64,000 nt of DNA from Lewinellaceae bacterium (GCA_020636225.1 JACJYI010000006.1:330501-394500); one strand, 5' to 3'. Shown: positions 12,705-22,655, counted from the first letter of the stretch. The notes: a model not told the origin generated them from the sequence alone. Program-made: numbers and translations.

Positions 12705-13260
12705 AAGACCCTTGCCGGCGGCGAACAAGGAAGGACGGAAGACCGACGACCGAGGACCGACGATATTGTCCGTTGTTTGTTGATCGTTCCAGTTCTCCGA
12801 TTCCCCAGTTCCCCAATTCTCCAATTCTCCAGCTGCTGCGGCGGCCAGGGTTCTCCGATTCTACCGTTCTACATTCTACGTTCTACACCTCTGGACCCAC
12901 GCCGGCGACGAACAGGAAGGGACGGAAGACCGACGACCGACGACCGAGGACCGAGGACGGAAGACCGACTATGTTGTCCGTTGTTTGTTGATCGTTGATC
13001 GTTCCAGTTCTCCGATTCTCCAGTTCCCCAGTTCCCCAGTTCTCCAGTTCCCCAGTTCTCCAGCTGCTGCGGCGGCCAGGGTTCTCCGATTCTACCGTTC
13101 TACATTCTACGTTCTACACCTCTGGACCCACGCCGGCGAAGAACAGGGAGGGACGGAAGACCGACGACCGAGGACCGAGGACCGACGATGTTGTTTGTTG
13201 ATCGTTGATCGTTCCAGTTCTCCGATTCTATAGTTCACTTCTGGACCCTCTCCGGCAGCG
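12705..13260. repeat. Composite minisatellite, three tandem modules
   Basis: Three successive modules of the family seen at 4137-4560: GACCGAN array, TTGTTGATCG linker, TTCYCCRR array, GGCGGCCAGGG core, TTCTAC array and the phrase CTCTGGACCCACGCCGGCG. Modules are roughly 230 bp and differ mainly in array length. Several overlapping plus-strand frames here are repeat artefacts. Confidence 0.85.
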
Positions 13261-13317
13261 AGCCGGGAAGGACGGAGGACGGGATTGAACACGGCAGGTC
13301 AACACGGGTAGAACAAT

Positions 13318-13740
13318 AGCCCTGAAGGGGCGCGATCCATCAGGGTTGGGCATCGCCCAACCGGAAGAGACAATCCCCGTGGGAAAGCCCTGTAGGGGCG
13401 ACACCAGGCTGCAGGTTCACTCAGAACCATCATGTCCGACCCCTACAGGGCCGATTCCGTGTGGTTGGGTTGGCTATACATGTTTGGCCCCTACAGGGCC
13501 AGTCCTGGTTTTGGATTTCTGGTTTGTGATTTGTGTTTTTTGTGATTTGGTATTTGTCATTTGCCTGCCTGCCGTTAGGCAGGGTGCTTACCCTCTGGGT
13601 TTATCCAGGCGGTGAGACACCGCCAAATCGTCATTCTACGTGTTTGACCATGATGGTCAGTTCATCTCCGGAATGCCGGTGAGACACCGGCATGAACGTT
13701 GTTTTTTATTTGTGTTGAAGGGGGGAGCCCTGAAGGGGCG
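13318..13740. repeat. Cluster of short REP-like palindromes
   Basis: This non-coding stretch holds repeated CCCTGAAGGGGC or CCCTACAGGGC words, a CCTGCCTGCCGTTAGGCAGG inverted repeat, and two tight hairpins with AGA loops at 13608-13624 (stem GGCGGTG) and 13673-13693 (stem ATGCCGGTG). No gene is supported. Confidence 0.65.
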
Positions 13741-13751
13741 CAATAGTGGAC

Positions 13752-13925
13752 GGAGGACCCTCGCCTTCTGCGAGCAGGGAGGACGGAAGACCGACGACCG
13801 AGGACCGAGGATGTTGTCCGTTGCTTGTTGATCGTTGATCGTTCCAGTTCTCCAGCCGCCTCGGCGGCCAGGGTTCTCCTATTCTACCGTTCTACATTCT
13901 ACATTCAACGTTCTACCGTCTAAGG
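13752..13925. repeat. Composite minisatellite, single module
   Basis: One more module of the 4137 and 12705 family. It begins with GGACCCTCGCC, like the start of the first block, and lies about 50 bp beyond the 3' end of gltX. Confidence 0.8.
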
Positions 13926-13977
13926 CTCCGGATTCCTGCCCGCTTCGTGATAAGGCGCCATGGGACAAACGGTAGCC

Positions 13978-15522
13978 CTAGCTGCAGATCCGATCGAAGT
14001 CAGCTATAGCCGTTTCCAGTCGCGCCAGGCTCTTCTCCTTGCCCAGGACCTCCATCATCTCGAAAACACCCGGGCCTTTCATGGTCCCGGCCAGGGCCAG
14101 TCGGAACAGAGGCAGTACCGCTCCGAACCCGATCTGCCGTTCTTCGAGGTAGCTCTTCACCAGGGCCTCCAGCTCCTCGCCATGGAACGGCTCTACGGCT
14201 TGCAGGCGCTGGATGATGTCCTCCAGGTGGGTGCGGGACTCCGGCTTCCAGCGCTTGCGCACCATACCTTCGTCATAGGACTGCACATCCGTGAAGAAAT
14301 AGGCCCCCTCCACGGGGATATCTTTGGCAAAGGTGACCCGTTCCTTCATCAGGTCGCACACCTGGGCGAGGAAGTGGGGCTCAGCCGGCCAACCCCGGGC
14401 TTCCACCAGCGGGGCGATCTGGGCGGCGAGGTCACTCGACGGGGTTGCCATCAGGTATTGCTGGTTGTACCATTGGGCCTTGTCGAAATCAAATCGGGCC
14501 CCGGATTTGTGGATCCGGTCAATGGTAAATGCCTCGGTCAATTCCCGGAGGTCGAACAATTCCTGTTCCGTACCGGGGTTCCACCCCAGGAAGGCCAGGA
14601 AATTGACCACGGCCCCGGGGTCAAATCCGAATTCACGGAATCCGACAAAGGAATCCTCTTCCGTCTCACCGGTCCAGGACAACGGGAAGACCGGAATCCC
14701 GAACCGGGCTCCATCCCGCTTGCTGAGCTTGCCCTTCCCATCCGGTTTCATGATCAGAGGGAGGTGGGCAAAGGCCGGCATGGTCGCTTCCCAACCCAGT
14801 CCGCGATAGAGCAGGACGTGGTGGGCGGTACTGGACAACCACTCTTCCCCGCGGATCACATGGGTGATCTTCATGAGGTGGTCATCCACGATATTGGCCA
14901 TGTGGTACGTCGGCATGCCGTCGGATTTCAGCAGGACCTTGTCATCCAGTTCCTCAGAACGAAAGACCACATCGCCGCGGATCTCGTCGGTGATATGGAT
15001 CTCCTGCCCCGGGTCGATCTTCAGGCGAATGATATAATCTTCCCCCGCAGCAAGGCGGTGGGCCACATCCTCCGGATCCATGCTCAGGCTGTTGCGCATG
15101 TCCATGCGAATGCGGTGGTCATACTGCGGTGCCGGATTGCCAGCTTGCTTCAGTCGCTCGCGCATGGCCTCCAGGTCCTGCTCGCGGTCGAAGGCATAGT
15201 AGGCATGGCCACTTTCGACCAGTTGCTCGGCATACTGGCGGTAGAGGGCCTTGCGCTCCGACTGGCGGTAGGGTCCGTAATCACCGCCCTGGACAGGACC
15301 TTCATCGGGTGACAGGCCGCACCAGTCCAGCGCTTCCAGGATATAGTCCTCTGCTCCGGGTACGTAGCGGTTCTGATCGGTATCCTCGATGCGCAGGATG
15401 AACGTGCCACCATGTTTTCGGGCGAACAGGACATTGTACAGGGCGGTGCGGACACCCCCGATATGCAGGGCACCGGTGGGGCTGGGGGCAAAACGGACAC
15501 GAACGGGACGAGATGGATTCAT
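13978..15522 (-). CDS. gltX: Glutamyl-tRNA synthetase
   Basis: Charges tRNA-Glu with glutamate using ATP, in the cytoplasm. The 514-residue length fits class I bacterial GltX. The start at ATG 15522 (MNPSRPVRVRFAPSPTG) puts the conserved N-terminus in place; the longer upstream frame has no family features and is rejected. The HIGH-type motif is LHIGG near residue 17 and the KMSKS-type motif is KLSKR near 255. The IEDTDQNRY substrate-pocket segment is present. The C-terminal anticodon-binding domain is predominantly helical. It stands alone, divergent from the deacetylase gene at 15739. No Shine-Dalgarno sequence is seen, as is usual in the phylum. Confidence 0.97.
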   Translation of the reverse strand: MNPSRPVRVRFAPSPTGALHIGGVRTALYNVLFARKHGGTFILRIEDTDQNRYVPGAEDYILEALDWCGLSPDEGPVQGGDYGPYRQSERKALYRQYAEQLVESGHAYYAFDREQDLEAMRERLKQAGNPAPQYDHRIRMDMRNSLSMDPEDVAHRLAAGEDYIIRLKIDPGQEIHITDEIRGDVVFRSEELDDKVLLKSDGMPTYHMANIVDDHLMKITHVIRGEEWLSSTAHHVLLYRGLGWEATMPAFAHLPLIMKPDGKGKLSKRDGARFGIPVFPLSWTGETEEDSFVGFREFGFDPGAVVNFLAFLGWNPGTEQELFDLRELTEAFTIDRIHKSGARFDFDKAQWYNQQYLMATPSSDLAAQIAPLVEARGWPAEPHFLAQVCDLMKERVTFAKDIPVEGAYFFTDVQSYDEGMVRKRWKPESRTHLEDIIQRLQAVEPFHGEELEALVKSYLEERQIGFGAVLPLFRLALAGTMKGPGVFEMMEVLGKEKSLARLETAIADFDRICS

Positions 15523-15738
15523 AGGTGTGATTATGGAGCCAAAAGAGGCAGAAATGCGGAAAATGAAGGGAATGTTAAAAAAAGTTTGATCGGCTGGCAG
15601 CGCCTGGGCAACGGGCATCGTTTCCTTGCCGAAGGCAACCAACCGCCTGGTGTTCCGCTCGCAAAGGTAATGATTCGCAAACGGAGACTTCACGGTGAAC
15701 CTTTCGCCATCAAAAACCTTTTGTAGAGCCTATCCACC

Positions 15739-16404
15739 ATGTATCTCGTCCACACCCCCCAGATCATCCAATCGCTTTTCCCCAGGTTCACCTGGCGGAT
15801 GCCGTCAGATGAGAAGGTGGTGCATCTGACCTTTGATGATGGTCCGATCCCGGAGGTGACTCCCTGGGTTTTGGAACAACTGGACCGCTACGACGCCAAG
15901 GCCACCTTCTTCTGTGTCGGGCATAATGTCGACAAGCATCCGGATGTCTATGAACAGGTGGTGGAAGCCGGTCATCTGACCGGGAATCATACCTACCATC
16001 ACCTGGATGGCTGGAACACGGACAATATCACCTACTTCCACAATATCCGCAAGGCCGCCCGGAAGGTCAACTCCAACCTGTTCCGCCCGCCCTATGGCCG
16101 GATCCTGCCTTCCCAGGCCCAGTTCCTCAAGCGCCATTACCAGGTGGTGTTGTGGGATGTCCTCAGTGGTGATTTTGATCCGGCCCTGTCCCCCGAGGAC
16201 TGTCTGAACAATGTCCTGCGCCATGTTCGCCCGGGGTCCATCGTGGTATTCCACGACAGCCTGAAGACCATGAAGACCCTGCAGTATGTGCTGCCCAGGG
16301 TCCTGGCCCATCTGGATGCCCAGGGATACCGGTTTGAGGTCGTTCCCCAGACGGTGGAGGCCGAACCCGTGGCAGCTCCTGTACCTGTCCTGCAACCGGC
16401 CTGA
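15739..16404 (+). CDS. Polysaccharide deacetylase (NodB/CE4 family), 221 aa
   Basis: Predicted metal-dependent de-N-acetylase acting on N-acetylated glycans such as peptidoglycan or chitin-like polymers. The CE4 motifs are complete: TFDDGP (catalytic Asp33, metal Asp34), metal ligands His84 and His88 in HTYHH, RPPYG at 116-120, LWD at 138-140 and the catalytic His172 in VVFHDS. There is no clear signal peptide, although the family often works outside the cytoplasm. The C-terminus is a short Ala/Pro/Val tail. It is divergent from gltX with a 216-bp gap. The substrate cannot be settled from sequence. Confidence 0.92.
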   Translation: MYLVHTPQIIQSLFPRFTWRMPSDEKVVHLTFDDGPIPEVTPWVLEQLDRYDAKATFFCVGHNVDKHPDVYEQVVEAGHLTGNHTYHHLDGWNTDNITYFHNIRKAARKVNSNLFRPPYGRILPSQAQFLKRHYQVVLWDVLSGDFDPALSPEDCLNNVLRHVRPGSIVVFHDSLKTMKTLQYVLPRVLAHLDAQGYRFEVVPQTVEAEPVAAPVPVLQPA

Positions 16405-16417
16405 TCTGGATTCGCAT

Positions 16418-16431
16418 CGAGATCGATCTCG
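16418..16431. other. 14-bp perfect palindrome after the deacetylase gene
   Basis: CGAGATCGATCTCG followed by AAAAATTTT, 13 nt past the deacetylase stop codon. It could be a weak terminator (5-bp stem, 4-nt loop) or a protein-binding site. Confidence 0.35.
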
Positions 16432-16589
16432 AAAAATTTTACAATATTCACCAACGCCCCAGACCTGCGCAGCGTTTCTAAGGGTGTAATTGGTATGTCA
16501 ACCCTCGATCACCCACCAGCAACGCCGGTGTGAACAACGACAATCTTGGGAGTGAACGAATACCGCCTCAGAAATCCATCCATTCTGCA

Positions 16590-17003
16590 GTGAACATCGA
16601 ACGAATCTACCGGAATGTGTTTGCCCTCCTTACCCTGTCCCTGGTGTTGACATCCTGTCAGAAAGAGGTGGATTGCAGACAGCCTGCCGGAATTGTTGGA
16701 AATTGGATCTGGGTGGAGTCTGTCGGCGGGTTCGGAGGATGGACATTGACTCCCGAAACAGAACTGCGTACGTCCTCACTGAGGATCGACCTAGCTCATT
16801 TTTCCGAATTTGTCAATGATACGCTGGTCAGGCAGGAAGGATATCACCTGGGTATCTCGGATGATCCCCTTCTGGGAACCGAAGAGAAGACCTTCATCGC
16901 ATTCCAGTCAGGAGGGAAACAGGCCTTCCTGCTCTCCGACTCGGAACTCGTGCTGATCGATCAGTGCTTCGACTGTTTTCTTCATCGTTACCGGCGGCGG
17001 TAG
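16590..17003 (+). CDS. Small lipoprotein, lipocalin-like, 137 aa
   Basis: Choosing GTG 16590 gives a short basic N-terminus and a hydrophobic run ending in the lipobox LTSC, so the mature protein would start at that Cys as an acylated lipoprotein. An earlier GTG at 16530 would add 20 residues with no signal-peptide character. The mature part opens with IVGNWIWVESVGGFGG, like the first strand of small Bacteroidota lipocalin-like proteins, and has a CFDC pair near the end. It lies 47 nt before the serpin gene and may be co-transcribed with it. Function unknown. Confidence 0.65.
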   Translation: MNIERIYRNVFALLTLSLVLTSCQKEVDCRQPAGIVGNWIWVESVGGFGGWTLTPETELRTSSLRIDLAHFSEFVNDTLVRQEGYHLGISDDPLLGTEEKTFIAFQSGGKQAFLLSDSELVLIDQCFDCFLHRYRRR

Positions 17004-17050
17004 GCCTGTCAAATGAACACAAGATTCCTTCCTATTAAAAAAGTCACAAC

Positions 17051-18256
17051 ATGCGCTTATTCCTCTTGGCCTTATCACTCTGGTTCATTGCCTGTCAGAA
17101 GGAGTCCATACCCGTGCCAGACCCCGTCTCACCGGATGATGTATCCGGGATCGCCCAGATGACCCTGGAAACAGGGTGGGATATCTTCAGGCAAGAAAAG
17201 CAACTGTCCGAAGAAGAGAACATCCTGCTGTCCCCGCTGAGCATCCAAACGGCCATGCTCATGGCGAGCAACGGGGCCAGTGGAAACACTTTGTCCGAAC
17301 TGATGGCCACCCTCCATTGTCCGGGTTGTCCTCTTGCAGATCTCAACCCCCTGCACAAGGACCTCACCACGTTGTTGACCCAGCAATCCGGTCAGCCTGA
17401 AGTCACCCTGGCCAACCATTTCTTCTATGATGCCAACCGGATGGCCGTCAAGACCCCTTTCCTGGATGCTCTGCAGGCATACTACACGTGCCAGGCAACC
17501 GACCTGCCGTTTGCCAACGAACAGCAGTCCCTGGATGCCATCAACGGGTGGGTCTATGACCATACCCATCAGAAGATCGATGGTATCCTGGACCGGATCA
17601 CCGACCTGGATGTGGCCTTCCTGATCAATGCCCTGCACTTCAAAGCTGATTGGGCCAAGGGTTTCGCCGAGGAAGAGACGGTCTCCCTGCCCTTCGTGAA
17701 AGAGAATGGGGAGCAAGTGACCGTCCCGTTTGTGAATGCGGATCGCAACTTCACCTGGATAAAGGACCCGGAATTCCATGCCGTGGATATTCCCTTCCAG
17801 GATTCCACATACGGGTTCACCATGATCCAGCCATCCCCTGCCAACAAGGATGTGGACTGGGCCCTCTCGCTGGATGGGGCCACCTACAACAGGTTGGTGA
17901 GCGGAATGGTGTATGATCGCGCCATGGTCTTCTTCCCAAGGTTGAAGCTGGCCTATGATACCGACCTGATCGGCACGTTAACCGACCTGGGTGTTAAGGA
18001 TGCCTTTTCAGGACGGGATGCCGACTTTACGGCGATGGGTACTTCCAGCCAGAACATCTACATCAGCCAGATCAAGCACAAAGCCGTCCTCGAGGTGGAT
18101 GAGCATGGCGCGGAAGGCGCCGCAGTCACATCCATCGGATTTGCCATCACCTCCCTTCCGCCCCAATTCCGGTTCGATCATCCGTTCGTCCTCGTCCTTC
18201 GGCACATCCCGACCAATACGCCCTTGTTCATCGGATGGGTCTACGATCCGTCGTAG
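17051..18256 (+). CDS. Serpin-family protease inhibitor lipoprotein, 401 aa
   Basis: A suicide inhibitor fold that traps serine or cysteine proteases. A lipobox (FIAC, Cys15) suggests membrane anchoring outside the cytoplasm. Serpin hallmarks are NILLSPLSI near residue 58, LINALHFKADW near 195, the breach/hinge segment HKAVLEVDEHGAEGAA near 345-358, and the C-terminal FDHPFVLVLRH and FIGWVYDP. Small hinge residues (GAEGAAVT) suggest an inhibitory serpin. Aligning the reactive loop with alpha-1-antitrypsin puts the P1-P1' bond at Thr367-Ser368, just before LPP. Together with the M49-like peptidase downstream it forms a proteolysis-related pair on the same strand. The target protease is unknown. 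Confidence 0.93.
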   Translation: MRLFLLALSLWFIACQKESIPVPDPVSPDDVSGIAQMTLETGWDIFRQEKQLSEEENILLSPLSIQTAMLMASNGASGNTLSELMATLHCPGCPLADLNPLHKDLTTLLTQQSGQPEVTLANHFFYDANRMAVKTPFLDALQAYYTCQATDLPFANEQQSLDAINGWVYDHTHQKIDGILDRITDLDVAFLINALHFKADWAKGFAEEETVSLPFVKENGEQVTVPFVNADRNFTWIKDPEFHAVDIPFQDSTYGFTMIQPSPANKDVDWALSLDGATYNRLVSGMVYDRAMVFFPRLKLAYDTDLIGTLTDLGVKDAFSGRDADFTAMGTSSQNIYISQIKHKAVLEVDEHGAEGAAVTSIGFAITSLPPQFRFDHPFVLVLRHIPTNTPLFIGWVYDPS

Positions 18257-18426
18257 GCGCTCCGTTCTGCCGACCGATCCAGCGAAACCCCGCACTTGAG
18301 GTGGGCGGTCTTCAGGCATGGCTATTCCCATATTCCAGAGAGCCTGATCATCCGGGCATCTTCGGGGATTACAGCAAATCCTGTCCGGGAGGTCATGGCC
18401 TTGCACTGAAGAGGAATGTGAAACCC

Positions 18427-18434
18427 TATCTTTG
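18427..18434 (+). promoter_or_regulatory. -7 promoter box of the M49-like gene
   Basis: TATCTTTG matches TAnnTTTG exactly, 15 nt before ATG 18450. It overlaps the alternative TTG start at 18432, which argues for ATG 18450 and a leader of only about 10 nt. Confidence 0.6.
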
Positions 18435-18449
18435 GGCAAAATTCCCTGT

Positions 18450-20111
18450 ATGTTTCGTTCCTTGACCTTACTTCTTCTGGCCTCCATGCTCTATGGCCTG
18501 GCCTCTTGCTCCGATGATGCCGCTGCAGAAGATGGCAACACACTTCAAGACTCCACCGCTCTGGCCATGCAGGCCCTCCTTGGCAAATACACCACCGTCC
18601 AGCTGACGACCGATGTGTCCCTGCTGTCCGCTTCGGAGAAGCAGATGATCCCCATCCTGATCGAGGTGGCCCGGATCATGGATACCCTCTTCTGGTTTGA
18701 GGCCTATGGCGACCGCGATGAACTGCTGGCCTCCATCGACAACGAGGACATGGGACGTTTTGCCGTGATCAACTACGGTCCCTGGGATCGCCTGGGCGGG
18801 AATGCGCCCTTCGTGCCCGGAGTCGGGGAGAAGCCGGCTGGCGCCCGCTACTACCCGGAGGACATGACCAAGGAAGAATTCGAGGCTGCCGATCTGCCCG
18901 ACAAGGCCAGTCTCTACACCTTCGTCCGCCGCAATGAGGAAGGTGGCCTGATGACCATACCCTATCGCGAGATGTTCGCCCCTCAGATCACCCGGGCTGC
19001 CGCCCTCCTGGACCAGGCATCCGAACTGGCCGAGGATGCCGGACTGAAGAAATACCTCTCCATGCGGGCCGAGGCCCTGCGCACCGACAACTACCAGCCC
19101 AGCGACCTGGCCTGGATGGACATGAAGGACAACCACATCGACTTCGTGGTCGGCCCCATCGAGACCTATGAGGACCAGCTGTTTGGCTACAAGGCATCGC
19201 ATGAGGCGTATGTCCTGGTCAAGGACATGGAATGGAGCCAGCGCCTGGACAAGTATGCCGCCTTCATGCCCGAATTGCAGAAAGGACTTCCTTGCGATGC
19301 AAAATACAAGAAGGAAAAGCCGGGTGCGGATGCCCAGCTCAACGCCTATGACGTGATCTACTATTCCGGCGACTGCAATGCGGGTAGCAAGACCATTGCC
19401 ATCAACCTGCCGAATGACGAGGAGGTGCAGCTGAAGAAAGGTACGCGTCGCCTTCAGCTGAAGAATGCCATGCGGGCCAAGTTCGATGCCATCATGATGC
19501 CGATCACCAATGAGCTGATCCATCCGTCCCAGCGCCAGCATGTCATCTTTGATGCCTTTTTCGCCAATACCATGTTCCACGAAGTGGCTCACGGCCTGGG
19601 CATCAAGAATACCATCAATGGCCAGGGCAGTGTGCGAGAGGCCCTCAAGGAACACGCTTCCGCCCTGGAGGAAGGCAAGGCCGATATCCTCGGTCTGTAC
19701 ATGGTCAGCCAGCTCTACAAGAAAGGGGAACTGACCGGAGCTACCCTGGAAGATTATTTTGTCACGTTCATGGCCGGTATCTTCCGTTCGGTGCGTTTCG
19801 GCGCGTCCAGTGCCCATGGCAAGGCCAACATGATCCGGTTCAACTTCTTCCAGGAGATGGGCGCCTTTACCCGCGATGAGGCAACGGGTACCTACATGGT
19901 CAACTTCGACAATTTCCAGAAAGCCACGGACGCACTCGGTGCGTTGATCCTCCAGATCCAGGGTGACGGGGCCTACCAGCAGGCCGCTGACCTGATCGCG
20001 CAGAAGGGGCAGATCGGTGCTGGGCTGCAGGCAGATCTCGACCGACTGTCGGAAGCCGGTATTCCGGTGGATGTGGTGTTTGAGCAGGGGACGGAAGTCC
20101 TTGGACTGTAG
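18450..20111 (+). CDS. M49-like zinc metallopeptidase lipoprotein, 553 aa
   Basis: Predicted zinc exopeptidase related to dipeptidyl peptidase III. The start at ATG 18450 gives a lipoprotein signal peptide with lipobox GLASC. The metal site is HEVAHG (His377, Glu378, His381) with a downstream EEGKAD (Glu407/Glu408, Asp412) supplying the third ligand, as in gluzincins. The spacing fits the Bacteroidota DPP III-like group, although classical DPP III has HELLGH with an extra residue, so M49-like is safer than M49. Likely anchored in a membrane facing the periplasm. It has its own promoter box and ends in a bidirectional terminator. Confidence 0.85.
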   Translation: MFRSLTLLLLASMLYGLASCSDDAAAEDGNTLQDSTALAMQALLGKYTTVQLTTDVSLLSASEKQMIPILIEVARIMDTLFWFEAYGDRDELLASIDNEDMGRFAVINYGPWDRLGGNAPFVPGVGEKPAGARYYPEDMTKEEFEAADLPDKASLYTFVRRNEEGGLMTIPYREMFAPQITRAAALLDQASELAEDAGLKKYLSMRAEALRTDNYQPSDLAWMDMKDNHIDFVVGPIETYEDQLFGYKASHEAYVLVKDMEWSQRLDKYAAFMPELQKGLPCDAKYKKEKPGADAQLNAYDVIYYSGDCNAGSKTIAINLPNDEEVQLKKGTRRLQLKNAMRAKFDAIMMPITNELIHPSQRQHVIFDAFFANTMFHEVAHGLGIKNTINGQGSVREALKEHASALEEGKADILGLYMVSQLYKKGELTGATLEDYFVTFMAGIFRSVRFGASSAHGKANMIRFNFFQEMGAFTRDEATGTYMVNFDNFQKATDALGALILQIQGDGAYQQAADLIAQKGQIGAGLQADLDRLSEAGIPVDVVFEQGTEVLGL

Positions 20112-20132
20112 GGACGACCGAACGACCTATTG

Positions 20133-20165
20133 AAAAAGGGCCCTTCGCATGAGGGGCCCTTTTTT
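20133..20165. terminator. Bidirectional rho-independent terminator
   Basis: AAAAAGGGCCC at 20133-20143 pairs with GGGCCCTTTTTT at 20154-20165, with a 10-nt loop. It separates the convergent peptidase and phosphate transporter genes and has T-runs on both strands. Confidence 0.85.
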
Positions 20166-20259
20166 GATTGGGAAGCAGAACGGGAAACCAGTTCAGGTGG
20201 TCAACTGCCAGCCTGGTCATCGCCTGCAGGCTGACCGGCTTCCCGGTCTGTCGCACTGC

Positions 20260-22551
20260 TTATTGATCGGTCGGGGTGCTTTTCAGTTCAGTGGTGGAAT
20301 CTCCATCCGGATCCATCACCAATTCGGTCAGCACCCGGATCATCCGCCCGGAGAAAAAGGCCAGGTTGCGCAGCTCGCTCAGGTAATTGAGATAGAGCAC
20401 ACTATTGCGGGTGCCGATCTCCTGGTTCCTGATCCGCTTGATCTGGTTCTTGCGATAGGTTCGGATCAGCTTGACAAACGCATCGAATTCCGGCTGGATG
20501 ATGGTCTGTTTGACCTCATCCGGTCGCTGGTAGGCTTGCATTGCCCGATCCATGAGGGCCTGGAAATGATCTTGCAGCATGGCCAGCTCCTGGACCTGGG
20601 CGTTGGTCAGCGGCTTGTGGTTGTTGTCCACATGATCGAGATTGGGCTTGACGATCATGCCCAGGTAGGAGGTCATCTCATGGAGATAGTCGGCCACCAG
20701 GATATAGAGATGGGCGGCATCGATCTGGTCATCTTCCACCTTGTCAATGGTCTTGCCGGCCTGGCGCTTGATCTTTTCGGCTTTCTTGAGCAGCTTTCGA
20801 TAGGCCTGATGCGCGGCATTCAGTTGAGGCAGGTTCTCGCCCGAAAGGCCTTGCAATGTCTCATCCAGAATCGGCTTCATTCCGCCCAGGATGGTCTGGA
20901 TATTGGTGGAACACAACGCGATGATCCCGGTACGGCTGATCTGGTCCTGCTCCATGCCCTGTTCCAGGGCCAGTTGTTCCTCCAGGCGTTCCTTGTGATA
21001 CCGATGGGATCGATAGACCATGAATACCGCGCCCAGCATGACCACCAGAATGGCAATGGATCCGCCGAAGTAGAAGATGCCCGCAAAGATGAAGGAGATG
21101 ACAAATGCGGACAAGGCCGTAAAGAACCACCCCCCGATCACGGAGATCACCCCGGAGACCCGATAGACGGCGCTCTCCCTGCCCCAGGCCCCATCGGCCA
21201 GCGACGTGCCCATAAAGACCATGAAGGCCACATAAGTGGTCGACAGGGGGAGCTTGAGATTGGTGCCCATGGTAATGAGGATACTGGCCACGACCAGGGT
21301 GACCGAGGCGCGGATTAGGTCAAAGGACGGGGCATCCTTTCCCATGGCGGCCTGTCTGGCCGCGAAGGGTTGTTCGTCAAACTGTCGGGCAATGACGGTT
21401 TTCCATTTGGATGGAATGGCCGAACTCATCATGGTGCTGAACCGGGTGGCATTGCGGACCAGTTGCCGGGAGATGGCATAAGATGTAAATCGCTCCGAAC
21501 CTTCATACTGCCGGCCGAGGTCCAGGGAGGTCTGGACGACCGAGCGGGCTTTTTTGGAATACCAGAGGGTCACCGTCATGATCACACCGGCCAGCAACAA
21601 CAGGATGGTTGGCGTAGGCACTTTCCCGGCCAGGCCACTCATCAGCAGACCATCCGGATCGCCTGCACCCGACTGGATCCAGATCTCATAGGAATTGTAT
21701 CCGGCCAGCGGTACCCCGATGAAATTGACCAGGTCGTTCCCGGCAAAGGCCATGGACAGGGCAAAGGTGCCGATCAGCACGATGAGCGTGAAGATGTTCA
21801 CCCGGGTGAAGAGGATCAGCAGTTGCAGGATGATCGCCCAGACCACAAAGCTTCCCGCCAGGATCATCCAGGTGTTCCGGTTGATGGTCGCCTTCAATTC
21901 ATCGTCCATGAAACTGGCCCCTCCTGACCCCTTGATGAGCAGGAAATAGGTGATCGCCGCAACTGCTGCACCGCCCCACAGCGCACCAAAGTATTTGAGC
22001 CGTTTCTCGTAGTCGAAGGAAAACAGCATGCGAGTGAGATACTGGATGATCCCGCCAGACGTAAAGGCAATGACCACGGACAACAGGATGCCGGAAATAA
22101 TGGCCAGGGCCTTGCCTGAATTAATATAGTCGCCGAGGTCCATGTCGCTCGGGAACATGTACAATTTGATGATCGAGATCGCCACGCTGGCACCCAGTAA
22201 TTCGAAGACAATGGAGACCGTGGTGGAGGTCGGCATCCCGAAGGTGTTGAAGGCATCCAGGAGGATCACGTCGGTGACCATGACCGCCAGGAAGATGAGC
22301 ATCAGTTCGGAAAAGTAGAACTGCTCGGGATGGAAGATCCCTTTGCGGGCCACCTCCATCATGCCGCTGGAAAAGGTACACCCGATCATGATGCCAACCG
22401 CTGCCACGATCAGGATCAGTTTGTAGGTGGTCGCCTTTGATCCAACTGCCGCGTTGAGAAAATTGACTGCGTCATTGCTCACCCCCACGATGAGGTCAGA
22501 AACGGCCAAAAGAAACAAAACTCCGATGATGATCAAATAAAACACTTCCAT
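20260..22551 (-). CDS. PiT-family inorganic phosphate transporter, 763 aa
   Basis: Inner-membrane cation-coupled phosphate importer. The N-terminal signature is GVSNDAVNFLNAAVGSKA (residues 23-40), the Bacteroidota variant of the GANDVANA motif. The second inverted repeat carries FAGNDLVNFIGVPLAGYNS near 275-295. About a dozen hydrophobic helices occupy residues 1-530. The protein is much longer than Escherichia coli PitA because of a C-terminal hydrophilic helical region (about 545-755) resembling PhoU, rich in Glu, Lys and Gln. Such PiT-PhoU fusions are common in this phylum. It is convergent with the peptidase gene and shares its terminator. Confidence 0.93.
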   Translation of the reverse strand: MEVFYLIIIGVLFLLAVSDLIVGVSNDAVNFLNAAVGSKATTYKLILIVAAVGIMIGCTFSSGMMEVARKGIFHPEQFYFSELMLIFLAVMVTDVILLDAFNTFGMPTSTTVSIVFELLGASVAISIIKLYMFPSDMDLGDYINSGKALAIISGILLSVVIAFTSGGIIQYLTRMLFSFDYEKRLKYFGALWGGAAVAAITYFLLIKGSGGASFMDDELKATINRNTWMILAGSFVVWAIILQLLILFTRVNIFTLIVLIGTFALSMAFAGNDLVNFIGVPLAGYNSYEIWIQSGAGDPDGLLMSGLAGKVPTPTILLLLAGVIMTVTLWYSKKARSVVQTSLDLGRQYEGSERFTSYAISRQLVRNATRFSTMMSSAIPSKWKTVIARQFDEQPFAARQAAMGKDAPSFDLIRASVTLVVASILITMGTNLKLPLSTTYVAFMVFMGTSLADGAWGRESAVYRVSGVISVIGGWFFTALSAFVISFIFAGIFYFGGSIAILVVMLGAVFMVYRSHRYHKERLEEQLALEQGMEQDQISRTGIIALCSTNIQTILGGMKPILDETLQGLSGENLPQLNAAHQAYRKLLKKAEKIKRQAGKTIDKVEDDQIDAAHLYILVADYLHEMTSYLGMIVKPNLDHVDNNHKPLTNAQVQELAMLQDHFQALMDRAMQAYQRPDEVKQTIIQPEFDAFVKLIRTYRKNQIKRIRNQEIGTRNSVLYLNYLSELRNLAFFSGRMIRVLTELVMDPDGDSTTELKSTPTDQ

Positions 22552-22655
22552 AGCTACAGGGTCATGCCGTCGGATCCTTCTCTGGAGACCATCGTCTAAG
22601 AACTTGCCACTCCCTTCCCGATCCGATCCGGCTTAGGGTCAACCAATTTCAACTG

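Noticed and set aside
12557..13292. Several overlapping plus- and minus-strand frames of 60-144 codons
   Set aside because: They translate minisatellite arrays (runs such as SSPILQFPSSP and RRPRTEDRR) in all phases.
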